Below are positions 1 through 9,983 of a stretch of 64,000 nt of DNA, one piece after another. The notes under the pieces are model-generated. The model was not told the DNA's origin, did no database searches, and saw only the letters and a program-made list of their open reading frames with translations. Origin of the DNA: Pseudoclavibacter soli DSM 23366 (GTDB lineage Bacteria > Actinomycetota > Actinomycetes > Actinomycetales > Microbacteriaceae); contig NZ_AUIC01000004.1 in NCBI RefSeq assembly GCF_000423505.1, positions 392,406 to 456,405 on the forward strand. Direction: 5' to 3'. Position 1 is the stretch's first letter. Every line of letters starts with the position of its first letter. A program made the position numbers and the translations under genes.

Positions 1-175
1 GCAGGCCATCCACCGACCGATCGGGAGCACCGACGAACCAGCCGATCACTCCCCCGACCACGGCGACGACGGCGCCGAGAATCACGGTGAGCGTGGCGGA
101 TTTGCGCACGACTGCGGTGAGCGCGGGATTCGCGCGTCGAACCACGGGTACGGGCTGTTGGGGTGCGTCGATCAT
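1..175 (-). CDS. Small membrane protein of the atp region, partial
   Basis: Only the first 58 codons lie in the window; the gene runs off the left edge. A basic N-terminus rich in Pro and Val is followed by one clear hydrophobic segment at about residues 27-49 (a run of Val, Ala, Gly and Ile ending in GWFV). The ATG overlaps the TGA of wecA in an ATGA junction, so the two are probably cotranslated. In actinobacteria the order prfA-prmC-sua5-wecA is normally followed by a small membrane protein and then atpB, so an AtpI-like or otherwise ATP-synthase-linked role is inferred from position alone. Confidence 0.6.
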   Translation of the reverse strand, partial: MIDAPQQPVPVVRRANPALTAVVRKSATLTVILGAVVAVVGGVIGWFVGAPDRSVDGL

Positions 176-1329
176 TGGGCGTCCTCGTTTCGGGGTGGGA
201 ATCGTCGGGCGGCGAGCTGCAATTCGTTGGGGATGCGGGGCCCCCACCCCAGCGCTGGCTGCAGCACCGGCCAAAAAGTCAGCAGCGTACACACCAGCAC
301 GCCGATGACAAAGAAACCGACCACCCACCACCAGCTCCAGAGCATGAACAGGAAGCAGGAAAGCGAGAGCACGAGCGTCCAGCTGTAGAAGACCAAGACG
401 GCGGTATAGGTGTTATGACCGAGGTTCAGCAGCCGGTGGTGCAGGTGCCGCCGATCTGGGCTGAACGGAGATTTGCCTGCTGCGACTCGGCGCACGACCG
501 CGAGCATGAAGTCGATGAACGGCAGGGTGAACACGACAACGGGCACCAGCAGTGGCAGCCAGACACTCGAATCGGCCATGATCTCGGGGTCGATCTGCCC
601 GGTGACCGAGACCGCAGATGCGGCCAACAGCATACCGAGTAGCAGCGCACCGGAGTCACCCATGAAGATGCGCGCCGGATGCCAGTTCCAAGGCAGAAAC
701 CCGATACAGCCACCGATGATCAGTGAGGTGACCAGCGTTGCGGTATTGAAGTAGTCGGTCGGCGATGTGCGGATGGTGAGCAGATACACGTAGAAGAAAA
801 AGACTGTGGCTGCGATGAGCATCACCCCAGAGACCAGCCCGTCGAGACCGTCGATGAAGTTCACCGCGTTCATGGCCGCGACGATAAACAGCGTGGTGAC
901 TATTGCGCTGACCAGACCCGAGCCGATGAGTGTGCCGCCGATCGGCAGCGACACGATTTGAAACCCCTGCCAGACCAGGATGCCGGCCGCGAGAAACTGC
1001 CCGGCCAGCTTCGAATACCACTCCATGTCCCAGAGGTCGTCGAACACCCCGATGAACACAATGAGCAGGCTGGCCAGGGCAAGCGCGGCAATGGATCCGC
1101 GGTGCCGAAATACCTCGTCGAACCAGCTGAGGCGCCCGGCTGCTGCGAGGCCCAACATGATGCCGCCGAAGATGGCGATGCCGCCGATACGCGGCGTGGG
1201 TCTGGTGTGCACGTCTCGCGCACGGATGGCCGGGTAGATATGAAAACGCAGTGCGACGCGCAGCACCACCCAAGTCAGGCAGTACGTTGACAACGCCGCG
1301 ATGAATGCGACGAGAAAGTACCCTCTCAC
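172..1329 (-). CDS. wecA: WecA/TagO-type undecaprenyl-phosphate GlcNAc-1-phosphate transferase
   Basis: Polytopic membrane enzyme of 385 residues that transfers a sugar-1-phosphate from a UDP-sugar to undecaprenyl phosphate, the first step of cell-wall glycopolymer synthesis. Family motifs are in order: HTRPTPRIGG (41-50), GVFDD (94-98), NFIDGLDGL (157-165), IFMGDSGALLLG (221-232) and the cytoplasmic His-rich motif DRRHLHHRL (292-300). Hydrophobic helices fill the spaces between them. It follows sua5 with a 4-base overlap and precedes the membrane gene at the window edge, again with an ATGA overlap, so it sits in the prfA-to-atp operon. MraY is less likely because the motifs fit the GlcNAc/WecA branch better. 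Exact sugar specificity cannot be read. Confidence 0.93.
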   Translation of the reverse strand: MRGYFLVAFIAALSTYCLTWVVLRVALRFHIYPAIRARDVHTRPTPRIGGIAIFGGIMLGLAAAGRLSWFDEVFRHRGSIAALALASLLIVFIGVFDDLWDMEWYSKLAGQFLAAGILVWQGFQIVSLPIGGTLIGSGLVSAIVTTLFIVAAMNAVNFIDGLDGLVSGVMLIAATVFFFYVYLLTIRTSPTDYFNTATLVTSLIIGGCIGFLPWNWHPARIFMGDSGALLLGMLLAASAVSVTGQIDPEIMADSSVWLPLLVPVVVFTLPFIDFMLAVVRRVAAGKSPFSPDRRHLHHRLLNLGHNTYTAVLVFYSWTLVLSLSCFLFMLWSWWWVVGFFVIGVLVCTLLTFWPVLQPALGWGPRIPNELQLAARRFPPRNEDAQ

Positions 1330-1988
1330 GCCACCGTGACCTTGTCTGCGCCGATGACCTCGGCGAGCTGCTCGACCGTGACCCCGCCCTGGCGCACCAC
1401 GCTCACCGAGCCGGTGGTCTTGAGCAGGGTGGTGTCGACAATGGTCGATGAGACTCCGCTGGCACTGGTGCCGTTGTCGAGGTAGACCAACACGTCGTTG
1501 CCCAGCTGCTCTTGGGCCTCGGCAGCCGTGGTAGCTGCCGGTTGACCGTGTTTGTTGGCGCTGGAGACCGCGAGCGGCCCGTTGTCGTCGAGCACAGCAC
1601 GCGCCACCGCTTCGTCGGGCACACGCACGGCAACGGTGCCCTGCGTGTCACCGAGATCCCAGTTCAGGCTGCCCCGTGCGTTGACAATGAGCGTGAGCGC
1701 TCCGGGCCAGAAGGCCTTGGCGAGTCGTTCGACCTCGTCGGGTACCTCTTCGGCCAGCGCGTTGAGGCCGGCAATCGAGCCGATGAGCACCGGCGGCGGC
1801 GACTGCCGGGTGCGGCCTTTCGCCTTGAGCAGCTCGTTGACCGCACTGGGCGAAAACGCATCTGCGGCGATGCCATACACCGTGTCGGTGGGCAGCACAA
1901 CCAAGCCGTCACGTTTGAGCGCGACCTTGGTGCGACGCAGCCCCTCGAGCAGCTGTGACGCGTCGTGACAGTCGAATACTTCACTCAT
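1326..1988 (-). CDS. L-threonylcarbamoyladenylate synthase (Sua5/YwlC/TsaC family)
   Basis: Cytosolic enzyme of 220 residues that makes threonylcarbamoyl-AMP from threonine, bicarbonate and ATP for the t6A37 modification of ANN-decoding tRNAs. The YrdC fold is recognisable from the N-terminal block KRDGLVVLPTDTVYGIAADA (about residues 24-43), the KGR(T) segment and the SSANKHG motif near residue 142. It is a little longer than E. coli TsaC but lacks the full C-terminal Sua5 domain of long forms. It lies between prmC and wecA, the usual actinobacterial position. Confidence 0.93.
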   Translation of the reverse strand: MSEVFDCHDASQLLEGLRRTKVALKRDGLVVLPTDTVYGIAADAFSPSAVNELLKAKGRTRQSPPPVLIGSIAGLNALAEEVPDEVERLAKAFWPGALTLIVNARGSLNWDLGDTQGTVAVRVPDEAVARAVLDDNGPLAVSSANKHGQPAATTAAEAQEQLGNDVLVYLDNGTSASGVSSTIVDTTLLKTTGSVSVVRQGGVTVEQLAEVIGADKVTVA

Positions 1989-2035
1989 CGCGGTCTGATC
2001 CCATCGCTCGGTCGTGCGCTCTCACCCGAGTCAGT

Positions 2036-2917
2036 CTAGTCGGCGCTTGGTCGAGCCGTGGTGAATCGAACTCTGCCGGTCAGGTCTCGGTGGGTGCACA
2101 CGCTGTGCCATCCGGCGGCGCGCAGGATGCCCGCGACAGCTTCACCCTGCTGCTCGCCGTGTTCGAGTGCGAGCAGCCCGTCTGAGGCGATGGCAGCGCG
2201 GGCCGGCTGCGCAACGGCTCGAATGAAGTCGAGCCCGTCGTCACCAGAGAACAATGCAATCGCCGGGTCGTGCAGGGCATCGCTGTCGATCAGAGGTTGT
2301 GCGAGAGGCACATAAGGCGGGTTCGAGACGATGATCGACCACTGCTCGCCGGCCTGGTCACGCAGGTCGTCCAGCGCGTCACCGGCGATCAGAGTGACCC
2401 GAGATCTCGGCTCGAGCGGCGCCAGCGCCGCGATGTTGCGCTCGGCCCAAGCCAAGGCCTGCGGGTCGCGCTCGACAGTTCGCACCTGCGCGCCGGGATG
2501 TTCGAGTGCCACGGAGAGGGCAATGGCCGCGCTGCCCGTGCACGCCTCGTATACCCGCACCGGTGCATCGAGCTCTGAGACTGCGCTCAGATGCTCGAGC
2601 ACGAGCTGCACGAGCAGTTCGGTTTCGGGGCGGGGCACGAAGACTCCGGGGCCAACCGCCAGGGTGTGCCCGCGAAAGTCAGCCTGGCCCAACACGTGCT
2701 GCAGAGGCTGCCCGCCGGCACGCTGAGAGGTGAGAGCGTGGACTGTGGCGACCACGGCATCCGTCGTCTCATCACCCAGCAGAGCGTGCAGATCGAGCCA
2801 GGCGAGATCGCAGTCTGCGGCGTGCGCCACGATGAGCCTGGCCTCGGCTTGCGGTGACTTCACCTCAGCCGCGCTCAGCGTGGCGGCAGTTTGAGCGAGC
2901 AGGTCGCTGAGCCGCAT
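2036..2917 (-). CDS. prmC: Release-factor glutamine N5-methyltransferase PrmC (HemK)
   Basis: SAM-dependent methyltransferase of 293 residues that methylates the glutamine of the GGQ motif in RF1 and RF2. Visible are an N-terminal helical domain (about 1-85), the linker FVPRPETE (93-100), the SAM-binding motif EACTGSAAIAL (124-134, with Thr where Gly is usual) and the catalytic SNPPYVP (198-204). It follows its substrate gene prfA with only 4 bases between them, and sua5 lies downstream. Confidence 0.95.
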   Translation of the reverse strand: MRLSDLLAQTAATLSAAEVKSPQAEARLIVAHAADCDLAWLDLHALLGDETTDAVVATVHALTSQRAGGQPLQHVLGQADFRGHTLAVGPGVFVPRPETELLVQLVLEHLSAVSELDAPVRVYEACTGSAAIALSVALEHPGAQVRTVERDPQALAWAERNIAALAPLEPRSRVTLIAGDALDDLRDQAGEQWSIIVSNPPYVPLAQPLIDSDALHDPAIALFSGDDGLDFIRAVAQPARAAIASDGLLALEHGEQQGEAVAGILRAAGWHSVCTHRDLTGRVRFTTARPSAD

Positions 2918-2921
2918 GGGC

Positions 2922-4013
2922 TCAGTCGTCGCTTTCGGCCAGCGCCGCCAGTCGGTGTGCTTCGTCGGCTTGGATGGCCGAGTCGATCACCGGGTCGAGG
3001 TCGCCGCCAAGCACGTGGTCGAGGTTGTAGGCCTTGAACCCAGTGCGGTGGTCGGCGATGCGGTTCTCTGGGAAGTTGTAGGTACGGATGCGCTCAGAGC
3101 GATCCATGGTGCGGATCTGGCTCTTGCGTGCAGCTGACGCCGCCTCATCGAGCTCTTCTTGCTGCTTGGCGAGCAGACGCGCACGCAGCACGCGCATCGC
3201 GGCTTCGCGGTTCTGAATCTGCGACTTCTCGTTCTGCATCGACACCACGATGCCCGTGGGAATATGCGTGATGCGCACGGCAGAGTCGGTGGTGTTGACC
3301 GACTGACCGCCCGGCCCTGATGAGCGATAGACGTCGATGCGCAGATCGTTCTGATTGATCTCGACCTCTTCGGGCTCGTCAACTTCAGGGAACACCAGCA
3401 CGCCAGTGGTCGACGTATGGATGCGCCCCTGGCTTTCGGTCACCGGCACACGCTGCACGCGGTGCACGCCACCCTCGTACTTCAGGTGTGCCCACACGCC
3501 ATCAGCTGGGTTGTTCGAACGCCCCTTGATGGCCACAGACACATCTTTGTAGCCGCCCAGATCAGACTCGGTCTTGTCGAGCAGCTCGACTTTCCACCCC
3601 TTCGACTCGGCATAGTGGGTGTACATGCGCAGCAGGTCAGCGGCGAACAGCGCTGACTCCTCGCCGCCTTCACCGCCCTTGATCTCGAGGATGACATCGC
3701 GGCCGTCGTCGGGATCACGCGGAATCAGCAGACGGCGCAGCTTCTCGGCCGCCTCGTCGTGCGAGGCCTCGAGCGCAGGCACCTCGGCTGCGAATGACTC
3801 GTCTTCGTGCGCAAGCTCACGCGCAGCCTCGAGGTCTTCACCCGTGCTCTGAAACTGCTCGTAGGCCACCTTGATGGCGTTGAGCTCGTTGTAGCGACGG
3901 TTGAGTTTCTTGGACAGCGCCGGATTGGTCACGACATCAGGGTCGGCCAGGCGAGACTGCAGCTCGGTGTGCTCGTCGAGCAGACGGCCGACCGAGTCGA
4001 ACGTGGAACTCAC
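2922..4013 (-). CDS. prfA: Peptide chain release factor 1
   Basis: RF1 of 363 residues, which reads UAA and UAG at the ribosomal A site. The codon-recognition tripeptide is PVT (190-192, the PxT motif of RF1) and the catalytic GGQ is at 235-237, followed by [10 protein letters not shown]. The N-terminal coiled-coil domain occupies about 1-100 and contains the conserved [13 protein letters not shown]. Length is normal for the family. It lies 13 bases downstream of rho on the same strand and is followed by prmC. Confidence 0.97.
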   Translation of the reverse strand: MSSTFDSVGRLLDEHTELQSRLADPDVVTNPALSKKLNRRYNELNAIKVAYEQFQSTGEDLEAARELAHEDESFAAEVPALEASHDEAAEKLRRLLIPRDPDDGRDVILEIKGGEGGEESALFAADLLRMYTHYAESKGWKVELLDKTESDLGGYKDVSVAIKGRSNNPADGVWAHLKYEGGVHRVQRVPVTESQGRIHTSTTGVLVFPEVDEPEEVEINQNDLRIDVYRSSGPGGQSVNTTDSAVRITHIPTGIVVSMQNEKSQIQNREAAMRVLRARLLAKQQEELDEAASAARKSQIRTMDRSERIRTYNFPENRIADHRTGFKAYNLDHVLGGDLDPVIDSAIQADEAHRLAALAESDD

Positions 4014-4025
4014 TGCGGTGACGGC

Positions 4026-5963
4026 TTACTTGTCGTGACCGGTGACCGGCGACTTCTGCATGCGCATCAAGAACTCGACGTTCGACTTGGTCTCTTTGAG
4101 GCCGTTGAACACGATTTCGATGGCCTGCTGGGCCTCGAGGCCAGCCAGCGCGCGGCGCAGCTTCCAGACGATCTTGAGTTCGTCTGCCGGCAGCAGCAGC
4201 TCTTCGCGACGAGTGCCCGAGGCGTTGATGTCAACCGCCGGGAAGATGCGCTTGTCGGCCAGCTGGCGTGACAGGCGAAGCTCCATGTTGCCCGTGCCCT
4301 TGAACTCCTCGAAAATGACTTCGTCCATCTTGGAGCCGGTCTCGACCAGCGCCGAGGCAATGATCGTCAGCGAGCCACCGTTCTCGATATTGCGAGCCGC
4401 ACCGAAGAAGCGCTTCGGCGGGTAGAGCGCCGAGGCGTCGACACCACCTGAGAGAATGCGCCCCGATGCCGGAGTGGAGAGGTTGTAGGCGCGCCCCAGA
4501 CGAGTGATCGAGTCGAGCAGCACCACCACGTCGTGCCCGAGCTCAACCAGACGCTTTGCACGCTCGATGGCGAGCTCGGCAACCGTGGTGTGGTCATCGG
4601 CCGGGCGGTCGAAGGTCGAGGCGATGACCTCACCCTTGACCGTGCGCTGCATGTCGGTGACCTCTTCGGGACGCTCGTCGACGAGCACGACCATGAGGTG
4701 CACCTCGGGGTTGTTTGTGGTGATCGCGTTGGCGATCTGCTGCATGATGATGGTCTTGCCGGCCTTCGGCGGGGCCACGATCAGGCCGCGCTGCCCCTTG
4801 CCAATCGGCGACACCAGGTCAATGACACGACCGGTGATCTTCTGCGGTTCGGTCTCGAGGCGCAGGCGCTCCTGGGGGTAGAGCGGGGTCAGCTTCGAGA
4901 ACTCGACGCGCTTGAGTGCCTCTTCAACGGTCTGGCCGTTGACCGAATCGACGCGCACCAGCGCGTTGTACTTCTGACGTGAGCTACCGTTGTCGCCGTC
5001 TTTGGGCTCTTTGATGGCGCCAACCACGGCGTCGCCCTTGCGCAGACCATACCGCTTGACCTGACCGAGCGAGACGTAGACATCGCTGGGGCCGGGCAGG
5101 TAGCCGCTGGTGCGCACGAATGCGTAGTTGTCGAGCACCTCGAGCACGCCAGCGACGGGCAGCAGGGTGTCGTTTTCGTTGATCTCGGGCTCTTCGTCAC
5201 GGCCACCGCGACGCTTGTTGCGATCACGGTTGCGGTTGCGGTTGCGGTTGCGCCCGCGACGCCCCTCGCCCTCGCCCTGACCGTCGTCGTGCTGGTGACC
5301 GCGGTCGCCGCCTTCGTGGCGATCGCCCTTGTCTGACTTCTCGTTTTTGTCGGCTTTGTCAGACTTCTCAGACTTGTCGTTCTTGCTCGACTGCTCGCCC
5401 TGCTCGTCGTGCTCGTCGGTGTTGCCGTTGCCGTTGCCGTTGCCGCGCCCACCGCGGCCTCGACCGCGGTTGCGACGCCCCTCAGAGCGGTTCGCCTCGC
5501 TCTGTTCGTCGGTGCCGGCCTCACCCTGCCCTGCAGGTGCAGCCTCAACGGCTGCGGTCTGTGCTTCGCCAGACTGGGCTTCGGCAGATTCAGTGTTGGT
5601 CTGCTCTGCGGCACGACGCGGAGCACGAGTGCTCTTGGGCTGCTCGGCAGCAGCCTCAGCGGCTGGCTCCGTCGTCGACTGCGTGGCGGCCGGCGCCTCA
5701 GCGGCAGCTTCGGCCACATCGGTGGTGGGAAGGGTTGCGCGACGCGAGCGGCGCGGCGCGGAGGCTGCGGGCTCTTCGGTGTTCGCAGCCGCGCTCGGGG
5801 TGCTGGCGGCGGTACCGGCACGATGGGCGGTGATCGCCTCGACCAGTTCGCTCTTGCGCAGCTTGACACCCGAGATGCCCAGCTCGGCGGCCAGGCTCTG
5901 CAGCTCGGCGACGCGCAGCGAGCTCAGCTTCGGGGATTCGTTGGTGTTGTTGACGTCAGTCAC
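4026..5963 (-). CDS. rho: Transcription termination factor Rho with long disordered insert
   Basis: Hexameric RNA-dependent ATPase that terminates transcription. The Rho_N/SAP-like helix bundle lies near residues 10-50. A disordered segment of more than 200 residues follows, first Ala/Glu-rich, then Arg/Gly/Asn and Lys/Asp/Glu repeats ([16 protein letters not shown]). The RNA-binding domain is at about 267-340 and Walker A APPKAGKT at about 397-404. I start at GTG 5963 because GAGAGG sits just upstream with good spacing; an in-frame ATG at 5996 would add 11 residues without a clear ribosome site. The long insert is typical of actinobacterial Rho. The gene heads the rho-prfA-prmC run. Confidence 0.96.
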   Translation of the reverse strand: MTDVNNTNESPKLSSLRVAELQSLAAELGISGVKLRKSELVEAITAHRAGTAASTPSAAANTEEPAASAPRRSRRATLPTTDVAEAAAEAPAATQSTTEPAAEAAAEQPKSTRAPRRAAEQTNTESAEAQSGEAQTAAVEAAPAGQGEAGTDEQSEANRSEGRRNRGRGRGGRGNGNGNGNTDEHDEQGEQSSKNDKSEKSDKADKNEKSDKGDRHEGGDRGHQHDDGQGEGEGRRGRNRNRNRNRDRNKRRGGRDEEPEINENDTLLPVAGVLEVLDNYAFVRTSGYLPGPSDVYVSLGQVKRYGLRKGDAVVGAIKEPKDGDNGSSRQKYNALVRVDSVNGQTVEEALKRVEFSKLTPLYPQERLRLETEPQKITGRVIDLVSPIGKGQRGLIVAPPKAGKTIIMQQIANAITTNNPEVHLMVVLVDERPEEVTDMQRTVKGEVIASTFDRPADDHTTVAELAIERAKRLVELGHDVVVLLDSITRLGRAYNLSTPASGRILSGGVDASALYPPKRFFGAARNIENGGSLTIIASALVETGSKMDEVIFEEFKGTGNMELRLSRQLADKRIFPAVDINASGTRREELLLPADELKIVWKLRRALAGLEAQQAIEIVFNGLKETKSNVEFLMRMQKSPVTGHDK

Positions 5964-6079
5964 AGAGATTTTCCTCTCGCCCTGCCAAATGGCCAAGGAG
6001 ATTCGATGATCGACATTCGATCGTCATATCAGATGGACACACGAGAAAGTGAGCTTCGGTGCCACAGGGGTAGATGACC

Positions 6080-6095
6080 GAGAGGATCACCTCTC
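6080..6095 (-). terminator. Short hairpin after thrB
   Basis: A perfect 6-bp stem, GAGAGG (6080-6085) and CCTCTC (6090-6095) with a 4-base loop, begins 5 bases past the thrB stop codon. There is no T tract, so it may be only an mRNA 3' end or a Rho-dependent stop. Confidence 0.35.
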
Positions 6096-6099
6096 AAAG

Positions 6100-7026
6100 T
6101 CACAACTCCACCCTAGCACCTTGTGTCGCGATCGGCAGCCGATGCATGCTCCAGTGCACGCCGGGAGTGTCGAGCGGGTACTGCTGCACAGCGTCGGCCT
6201 CAGCAGCGTCGCGGGCCAGCACCAGTACTGTAGGTCCGGCTCCGCTGAGCACTGCGGCGTGCCCGCGCGAGCGCAGACCGGAGATGAGCTTGGCCGTGGC
6301 AGGCATCGCCTCAGCTCGATAGGGCTGATGCAGGCGGTCTTCGGTGGCCTCGAACAAGTTCTCGGGTGCTCCCTGCAGCGCCTGCACGAGCAGCGCCGCG
6401 CGAGAGACGTTGAACACCGCATCGGCCAAGGGCACCTGGTCAGGTTGCAACAGCCGGATGGCGTTGGTCGCGGCGGCATAGTCGGGTACGAAGATGACCG
6501 GGGTGATGTCTGCAGCGATCTCGATGCGAGCCGCGGCTGGAGCACCGGCCGCGTCAAGGTACGCCACTGTCGCACCGCCGTAGACCGCAGGAGCAGCATT
6601 GTCGGGGTGCCCTTCGATGCGAGCCGCGTGAGCGAACACCTCATCGGGGTTCGGCACCCTTCCGGTGGCCAGAGCCAGTGCCGCCGCCAGTGAGGCGATC
6701 ACCGCTGATGCTGACGACCCCAGCCCGCCCGACTGCGGGATATCGTTGATCGCCCGCACTCGCAGCCCGCCAGGCCGCACGCCCAGATGCTCGAGCGTGT
6801 CAAGCAGCACACGCACCACCAGATTGGTCTCGTCGCGAGGCAGCTCGTCTGCTCCCGTGCCCTCGATCTCGAGGGTGACTCCTTGGCCGTCGACCGGGGT
6901 GACCTCGACGGTGTTCCAACGGTCGAGCGCCAACCCCAACGTGTCGAAGCCCGGCCCCAGATTGGCCGCAGTTGCGGGCACCGACACGCTCACGCGTGAG
7001 ATCGAAGTGCGCATGTCGTCAGGCAT
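6100..7026 (-). CDS. thrB: Homoserine kinase
   Basis: GHMP-family kinase of 308 residues that phosphorylates homoserine in the threonine pathway. The ATP-binding motif PQSGGLGSSASA is at about 97-108, the N-terminal VPATAANLGPGFDTLGLAL is typical of ThrB, and a C-terminal GAGPTVLVLA block matches GHMP motif 3. GGGGAG lies 8 bases before the ATG. It is the third gene of lysA-hom-thrB; thrC is not present here. Confidence 0.95.
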   Translation of the reverse strand: MPDDMRTSISRVSVSVPATAANLGPGFDTLGLALDRWNTVEVTPVDGQGVTLEIEGTGADELPRDETNLVVRVLLDTLEHLGVRPGGLRVRAINDIPQSGGLGSSASAVIASLAAALALATGRVPNPDEVFAHAARIEGHPDNAAPAVYGGATVAYLDAAGAPAAARIEIAADITPVIFVPDYAAATNAIRLLQPDQVPLADAVFNVSRAALLVQALQGAPENLFEATEDRLHQPYRAEAMPATAKLISGLRSRGHAAVLSGAGPTVLVLARDAAEADAVQQYPLDTPGVHWSMHRLPIATQGARVEL

Positions 7027-7043
7027 CAGTGTGCTCCCCTGTC

Positions 7044-8366
7044 TCAGATTCCCTCGACGCGGATGACCCCCGCGACCTCATGCACAGCGGCGATCGAGCC
7101 GAGCTCGGCGACCGTGCGCTGCAGACGACCCTCATGAGCGGGGTGAGTGATGATGATCAGACGCGCGGTGCCGGTGGCTGCCTCGCGGGCATCCGGGCCG
7201 GCTGCAACCTGGCTGAGATCGCGCACCGAGACCTCGTTGCGACTGAGTACTGCGGCAACCTGCTCGAGCACCCCGGGCAGATCAGCCACATGCAGCGTGA
7301 TCTGCCAGCTCGAGGTGACCTCGCTGATGTCTGCCACGCGCAGGTTGGCGTCAAAGGTGACGTATTCAGCGGGAGCCCCGCGCACAATGCGGCGTGCGGC
7401 CAGAACGAAGTCGCTCAGCACCGTCGATGAGGTCTCGACACCGCCGGCACCTGCCCCATAAAACATGAGATCACCGGCGTCGAGCGCCTCGACGAAGATG
7501 GCGTTCTTGCCGCCATGCACGGCTGCGAGCGGATGACTGACCGGCACCAGCGCCGGATAGACCCGGACGTTGACAGCCTCGGACTCGCCCGGCTCGACCT
7601 GCAGCCGCTCGGCGATGGCCAGCAGCTTGACGACAAATCCGCCCTCTTTGGCCGCGGTGAGCTGTTCGGTCGTGAGCTTGGTGATGCCCTCGGTGTACAC
7701 GGCATCGCGCGGCACGTGGGTGTGGAAGGCGAGCCCGGCCAGAATGGTCGCCTTAGCGGCCGCGTCATGCCCTTCGACATCGGCGGTGGGGTCGGCTTCG
7801 AGATAGCCCAGATCGCTCGCCTCTTTGAGCGCTTCGTCGAGGGTGATCCCAGCCTGATCGATGCGATCGAGCACGTAGTTGGTGCTGCCGTTGACGATAC
7901 CCAGCACCCGGTTGATGCGGTCGCCCACCAGCGAGTCCTGCAACGGCCGGATGATCGGGATCGCTGCGGCAGCTGCGGCCTCATAGTAGGTCTCTGCTCC
8001 GCCGGCCCGCCCGACCTCGAAGAGCTCAACCTGGTGCGCAGCAAGCAGCGCCTTATTCGCGGTGACCACGTCTTTGCCCTGACGCAGCGCTCGTTCGATG
8101 TAGGTGCGTGCCGGCTCGATGCCGCCGATCAGCTCGATGACGATGTCGGCACGGTCGATGAGCCCCTCGGCATCGGTGGTGAACAGTTCGGCGGGCAACT
8201 CGACGTCACGCCGCCCGGCCGGGTTGCGCACGGCAATGCCGATCAGTTCGAAGTCTGCGCCGATGCGCTGCGCGAGCTCGGCACGTCGCTCGATCAGCTG
8301 CCGCGCGGTCTGCGCCCCAACCGATCCGGCGCCCAGCAGCGCGACCTTCAATGTGCGTTCAGTCAT
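7044..8366 (-). CDS. hom: Homoserine dehydrogenase
   Basis: NAD(P)-dependent enzyme that converts aspartate semialdehyde to homoserine, at the branch to Thr and Met. The Rossmann start VALLGAGSVGAQTA is at the N-terminus, the DVVTANKALLA block and the central catalytic domain follow, and an ACT domain fills roughly the last 80 residues, which suggests feedback control by threonine. I start at ATG 8366 (GGAG 8 bases upstream), giving 440 residues; an in-frame ATG at 8408 would add 14 residues of unconvincing sequence. lysA lies directly upstream. Confidence 0.95.
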   Translation of the reverse strand: MTERTLKVALLGAGSVGAQTARQLIERRAELAQRIGADFELIGIAVRNPAGRRDVELPAELFTTDAEGLIDRADIVIELIGGIEPARTYIERALRQGKDVVTANKALLAAHQVELFEVGRAGGAETYYEAAAAAAIPIIRPLQDSLVGDRINRVLGIVNGSTNYVLDRIDQAGITLDEALKEASDLGYLEADPTADVEGHDAAAKATILAGLAFHTHVPRDAVYTEGITKLTTEQLTAAKEGGFVVKLLAIAERLQVEPGESEAVNVRVYPALVPVSHPLAAVHGGKNAIFVEALDAGDLMFYGAGAGGVETSSTVLSDFVLAARRIVRGAPAEYVTFDANLRVADISEVTSSWQITLHVADLPGVLEQVAAVLSRNEVSVRDLSQVAAGPDAREAATGTARLIIITHPAHEGRLQRTVAELGSIAAVHEVAGVIRVEGI

Positions 8367-8426
8367 CTTCTTTGCTCCAGCTCTCCGGCCAGCTGACCGG
8401 GTGTTCACAATACGTTTCGATCAGGG

Positions 8427-9860
8427 TCAGATACCGGTGAGGCCGGCATCGCGAGCAAGCAGGGTCTCGATACTCTCGCCGTGCACCAGCACCCGCGCCT
8501 CGCCGTCTTCGACGGCCACGATGGCCGGTCGCGGCAGCATGTTGTAGTTCGACGACAGCGAGAAGCAGTATGCCCCGGTGTCGGCCACCGCAAGCAGGTC
8601 GCCACGGCGCACGTCGGCGGGCAGGTAGTCGTCGTTGACGACGATGTCGCCTGATTCACAGTGCTTGCCCACCACTCGCACCAGCTGCGAGTCAGCTTCA
8701 CTGCGGCGCGACACCAACGCGGCGTGGTAGTCGGCACCGTAAAGCTCTGGGCGCGGGTTGTCACTCATGCCGCCGTCGACTGACACGTACCGACGCACAT
8801 TGTCGACACCCTCACCCACCTGCACGTCTTTGAGTGTGCCCACTTCGTAGAGGGTGACCCCTGAACGACCCACGATGAGCCGACCGGGCTCGATCGCGAT
8901 GCGCGGCACCGGCACCCCGAACCGAGCCGCTGCACTCGCCAGCGCCTGAGCGATATCGGTGGCGATGGTCTCGATAGAACGGGGCTGGTCGGCCTCGGTG
9001 TAGGCGATGCCGAAGCCACCGCCGATGTTCAGCTCTGGCACCGGCCCAGTCTCGGCGAGCCGCGCATGCACCTCGAGCAGACGCCCGATGGCCTGATCGA
9101 ACCCGGCGGCATCAAAGATCTGCGAGCCGATATGTGAGTGCAGCCCCACGAACTCGAGGTGTTCTTCAGCGCGAATGGCCGCCACTGCCTCGTCGACGTC
9201 GGCGAGCGCAACACCGAACTTCTGATCTTCACGTGCCGTGGCCAGAAACTCATGCGTGGAGGCGTGCACGCCGGTGGTCACGCGCAGGCGCACTCGCTGG
9301 CGATCGGCGATGGGATGCAGGGCATCGGCTTCAGCGTGGGCGTCGGTGAGTGCCGCTGAGAGCAGTCGCAGCTCGTCGAGTGAGTCGACGACGATAGTGC
9401 CGACCCCGATGCCGATGGCCGCACGCAGCTCGGCGTAAGACTTGTTGTTGCCGTGCAGGCCGATGCGCGCGGGATCGATGCCCGCCGCAATGGCGATCGC
9501 GAGCTCCCCACCAGTCGAGACGTCGATGTTGTACCCGGCGTCACGCATCCAGCGCACCACATCTGCAGTGAGCAGGGCTTTGCTCGCGTAATACGGAGTG
9601 AGCTCGGCATCCACCGTGGCCAAAGCCTGGCTGAAGGCCTCGCGCACCCGGCGCGCCTGCGCAACCACTGTGGCACGGTCGATCACATACAGCGGAGTGC
9701 CATACTGCTCGGCAAGCTCGAGCACTGAAACTCCCCCGATGCGCACCGCGCCATCGTCTTCTCGGGCAGTGGTGTCGGGCCAAAGCGCCACGTCGAGAGC
9801 ATTGACGTCTTGAGGCGGCAGCAACCAGTCGGGGGCAAGAGGATTCGCGCGGGTGTTCAC
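8427..9860 (-). CDS. lysA: Diaminopimelate decarboxylase
   Basis: PLP enzyme of fold type III, 477 residues, that makes lysine from meso-diaminopimelate. The PLP lysine is in YYASKALL (K94), HSHIGSQIF and GGGFGIAY are present, and the C-terminal beta domain carries the DTGAYCFSLSSNYN block. It is the first gene of lysA-hom-thrB. In many actinobacteria argS lies just upstream of lysA; here a transporter and a beta-lactamase remnant lie between. Confidence 0.96.
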   Translation of the reverse strand: MNTRANPLAPDWLLPPQDVNALDVALWPDTTAREDDGAVRIGGVSVLELAEQYGTPLYVIDRATVVAQARRVREAFSQALATVDAELTPYYASKALLTADVVRWMRDAGYNIDVSTGGELAIAIAAGIDPARIGLHGNNKSYAELRAAIGIGVGTIVVDSLDELRLLSAALTDAHAEADALHPIADRQRVRLRVTTGVHASTHEFLATAREDQKFGVALADVDEAVAAIRAEEHLEFVGLHSHIGSQIFDAAGFDQAIGRLLEVHARLAETGPVPELNIGGGFGIAYTEADQPRSIETIATDIAQALASAAARFGVPVPRIAIEPGRLIVGRSGVTLYEVGTLKDVQVGEGVDNVRRYVSVDGGMSDNPRPELYGADYHAALVSRRSEADSQLVRVVGKHCESGDIVVNDDYLPADVRRGDLLAVADTGAYCFSLSSNYNMLPRPAIVAVEDGEARVLVHGESIETLLARDAGLTGI

Positions 9861-9983
9861 CGCATCAGTCTAACCGGCTGGCCCGGGTGTAGCCTTGTGC
9901 GCAACGACGACCGCCCCTCCCCCTGAGGCACGGCCGCATCGCACCCGTGATTATCAATGGCGATAGCGAAAGGTTGTTCCGTC

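Noticed and set aside
4889..5869. Arg/Thr/Ser-rich 326-codon frame inside rho
   Set aside because: It arises from reading the low-complexity rho insert one base out of frame.
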